A stretch of 11,265 bases of DNA, taken from the NCBI GenBank assembly GCA_015499985.1, contig JAAAUF010001120.1, positions 591-11,855 on the forward strand, written 5' to 3'. The first letter of the stretch is position 1, and each line of letters opens with the position of its first letter. Below, in pieces: positions 10,943 through 11,265 of this stretch. The notes beneath the pieces are model-generated. The model saw only the letters and a list, made by a program, of their open reading frames with translations. It was not told where the DNA came from and searched no databases. The translations under genes were made by a program, and so were the position numbers. Origin of the DNA: Haplosporangium gracile (taxonomy: Eukaryota > Mortierellomycota > Mortierellomycetes > Mortierellales > Mortierellaceae).

Positions 10943-11265
10943 TGTATTTATACTTGGACGAGGTTAAACGCTACAGTTGTTGAACGGTTGTGGATGGGGC
11001 AGAGTTCAATAAGAATAGGGTGGGAAAAACAAGGTCAGGAACGAGTCAGCGCAGAGTAGGGTGTGAATGGATGTGAGTGGTCGGGAATGAGAGCCGACGT
11101 GTGAGGAATGAGTGGGACTGGGCGGATGGACAGGAGGGCAAAAGTCGGATCGAATAACCCAGGCACAGATGTTTACATACGGAAAGAGGGGAGTTGGAGG
11201 CCGGGTTGGGGTTGAAGTGGAGAAGAGAGAGAGGTAAAGAGTGCAAGGGAGGACAAAAGCAGCCA
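10943..11265 (-). promoter_or_regulatory. Upstream region of alanine aminotransferase, pyrimidine-rich on the sense strand
   Basis: These 323 bp hold the aminotransferase promoter and any 5' leader. On the minus strand much of 11060-11265 is C/T-rich, with CTCTCTCTCTTCTCC-like runs near 11218-11234. The TATA box lies at the proximal end. Open frames here are low in complexity and match no family I know. No second gene is supported before the window edge. Confidence 0.45.
10945..10952 (-). promoter_or_regulatory. TATA box TATAAATA immediately before the upstream ATG of alanine aminotransferase
   Basis: Reading the minus strand, TATAAATA ends two bases before the ATG at 10942. A start site 25-40 bases downstream of a working TATA box would fall inside the presequence-coding region, so such a transcript would lack the first ATG. 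The sequence is a perfect consensus match; its use is inferred. Confidence 0.5.

Noticed and set aside
11042..11048. TGACTCG on the minus strand as a Gcn4/Cpc1 site for the aminotransferase
   Set aside because: It lacks the final A of TGASTCA, and partial matches are common by chance.
11046..11246. 66-codon minus-strand frame upstream of the aminotransferase
   Set aside because: It is Ser/Pro/Leu low-complexity sequence from a pyrimidine-rich leader, with no recognisable family.

Overview
The window looks like nuclear DNA of a filamentous fungus. Four protein-coding genes lie head to tail on the minus strand. Each is broken by short spliceosomal introns (about 105-350 bp, one of 708 bp) and each has a clear fungal or eukaryotic identity. 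The protein sequences and the intron-rich, compact layout suggest an early-diverging lineage (Mucoromycota, perhaps Mortierellomycotina). That placement is recognition by eye, not a search result. I see no bacterial, viral, transposon or CRISPR signal.

Layout, left to right; transcription runs right to left: (1) 124-4338, a six-exon CSC1/OSCA/TMEM63-type osmosensitive cation channel of about 1100 residues with a long low-complexity cytosolic tail. (2) 5093-6330, a three-exon N-alpha-acetyltransferase 50 (NAA50) of 183 residues. (3) 6626-7717, a three-exon orotidine-5'-phosphate decarboxylase (URA3/pyrG) of 262 residues. (4) 7990-10942, a five-exon alanine aminotransferase of 530 residues with a mitochondrial presequence. 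All splice junctions were chosen by reading-frame continuity plus GT...AG signals. The summed exons are divisible by three in all four genes and give uninterrupted proteins with family-typical motifs.

The genes do not form a pathway: membrane mechanosensing, protein N-terminal acetylation, pyrimidine synthesis and amino-acid/pyruvate metabolism. They share only orientation and tight spacing (272-754 bp between coding regions). Intergenic DNA therefore holds one gene's 3' end and the next gene's promoter.

Three points deserve a second look. A TATAAATA box sits two bases before the upstream ATG of the aminotransferase, with an in-frame internal Met just after the presequence, which suggests dual mitochondrial/cytosolic products. 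An imperfect, decayed tandem copy of the 3' end of NAA50 lies just beyond its poly(A) signal. The NAA50-CSC1 gap has a plus-strand leader-like segment followed by two tiny ORFs overlapping as TAATG. No convincing new biological system is visible; the window is mainly conserved housekeeping genes.
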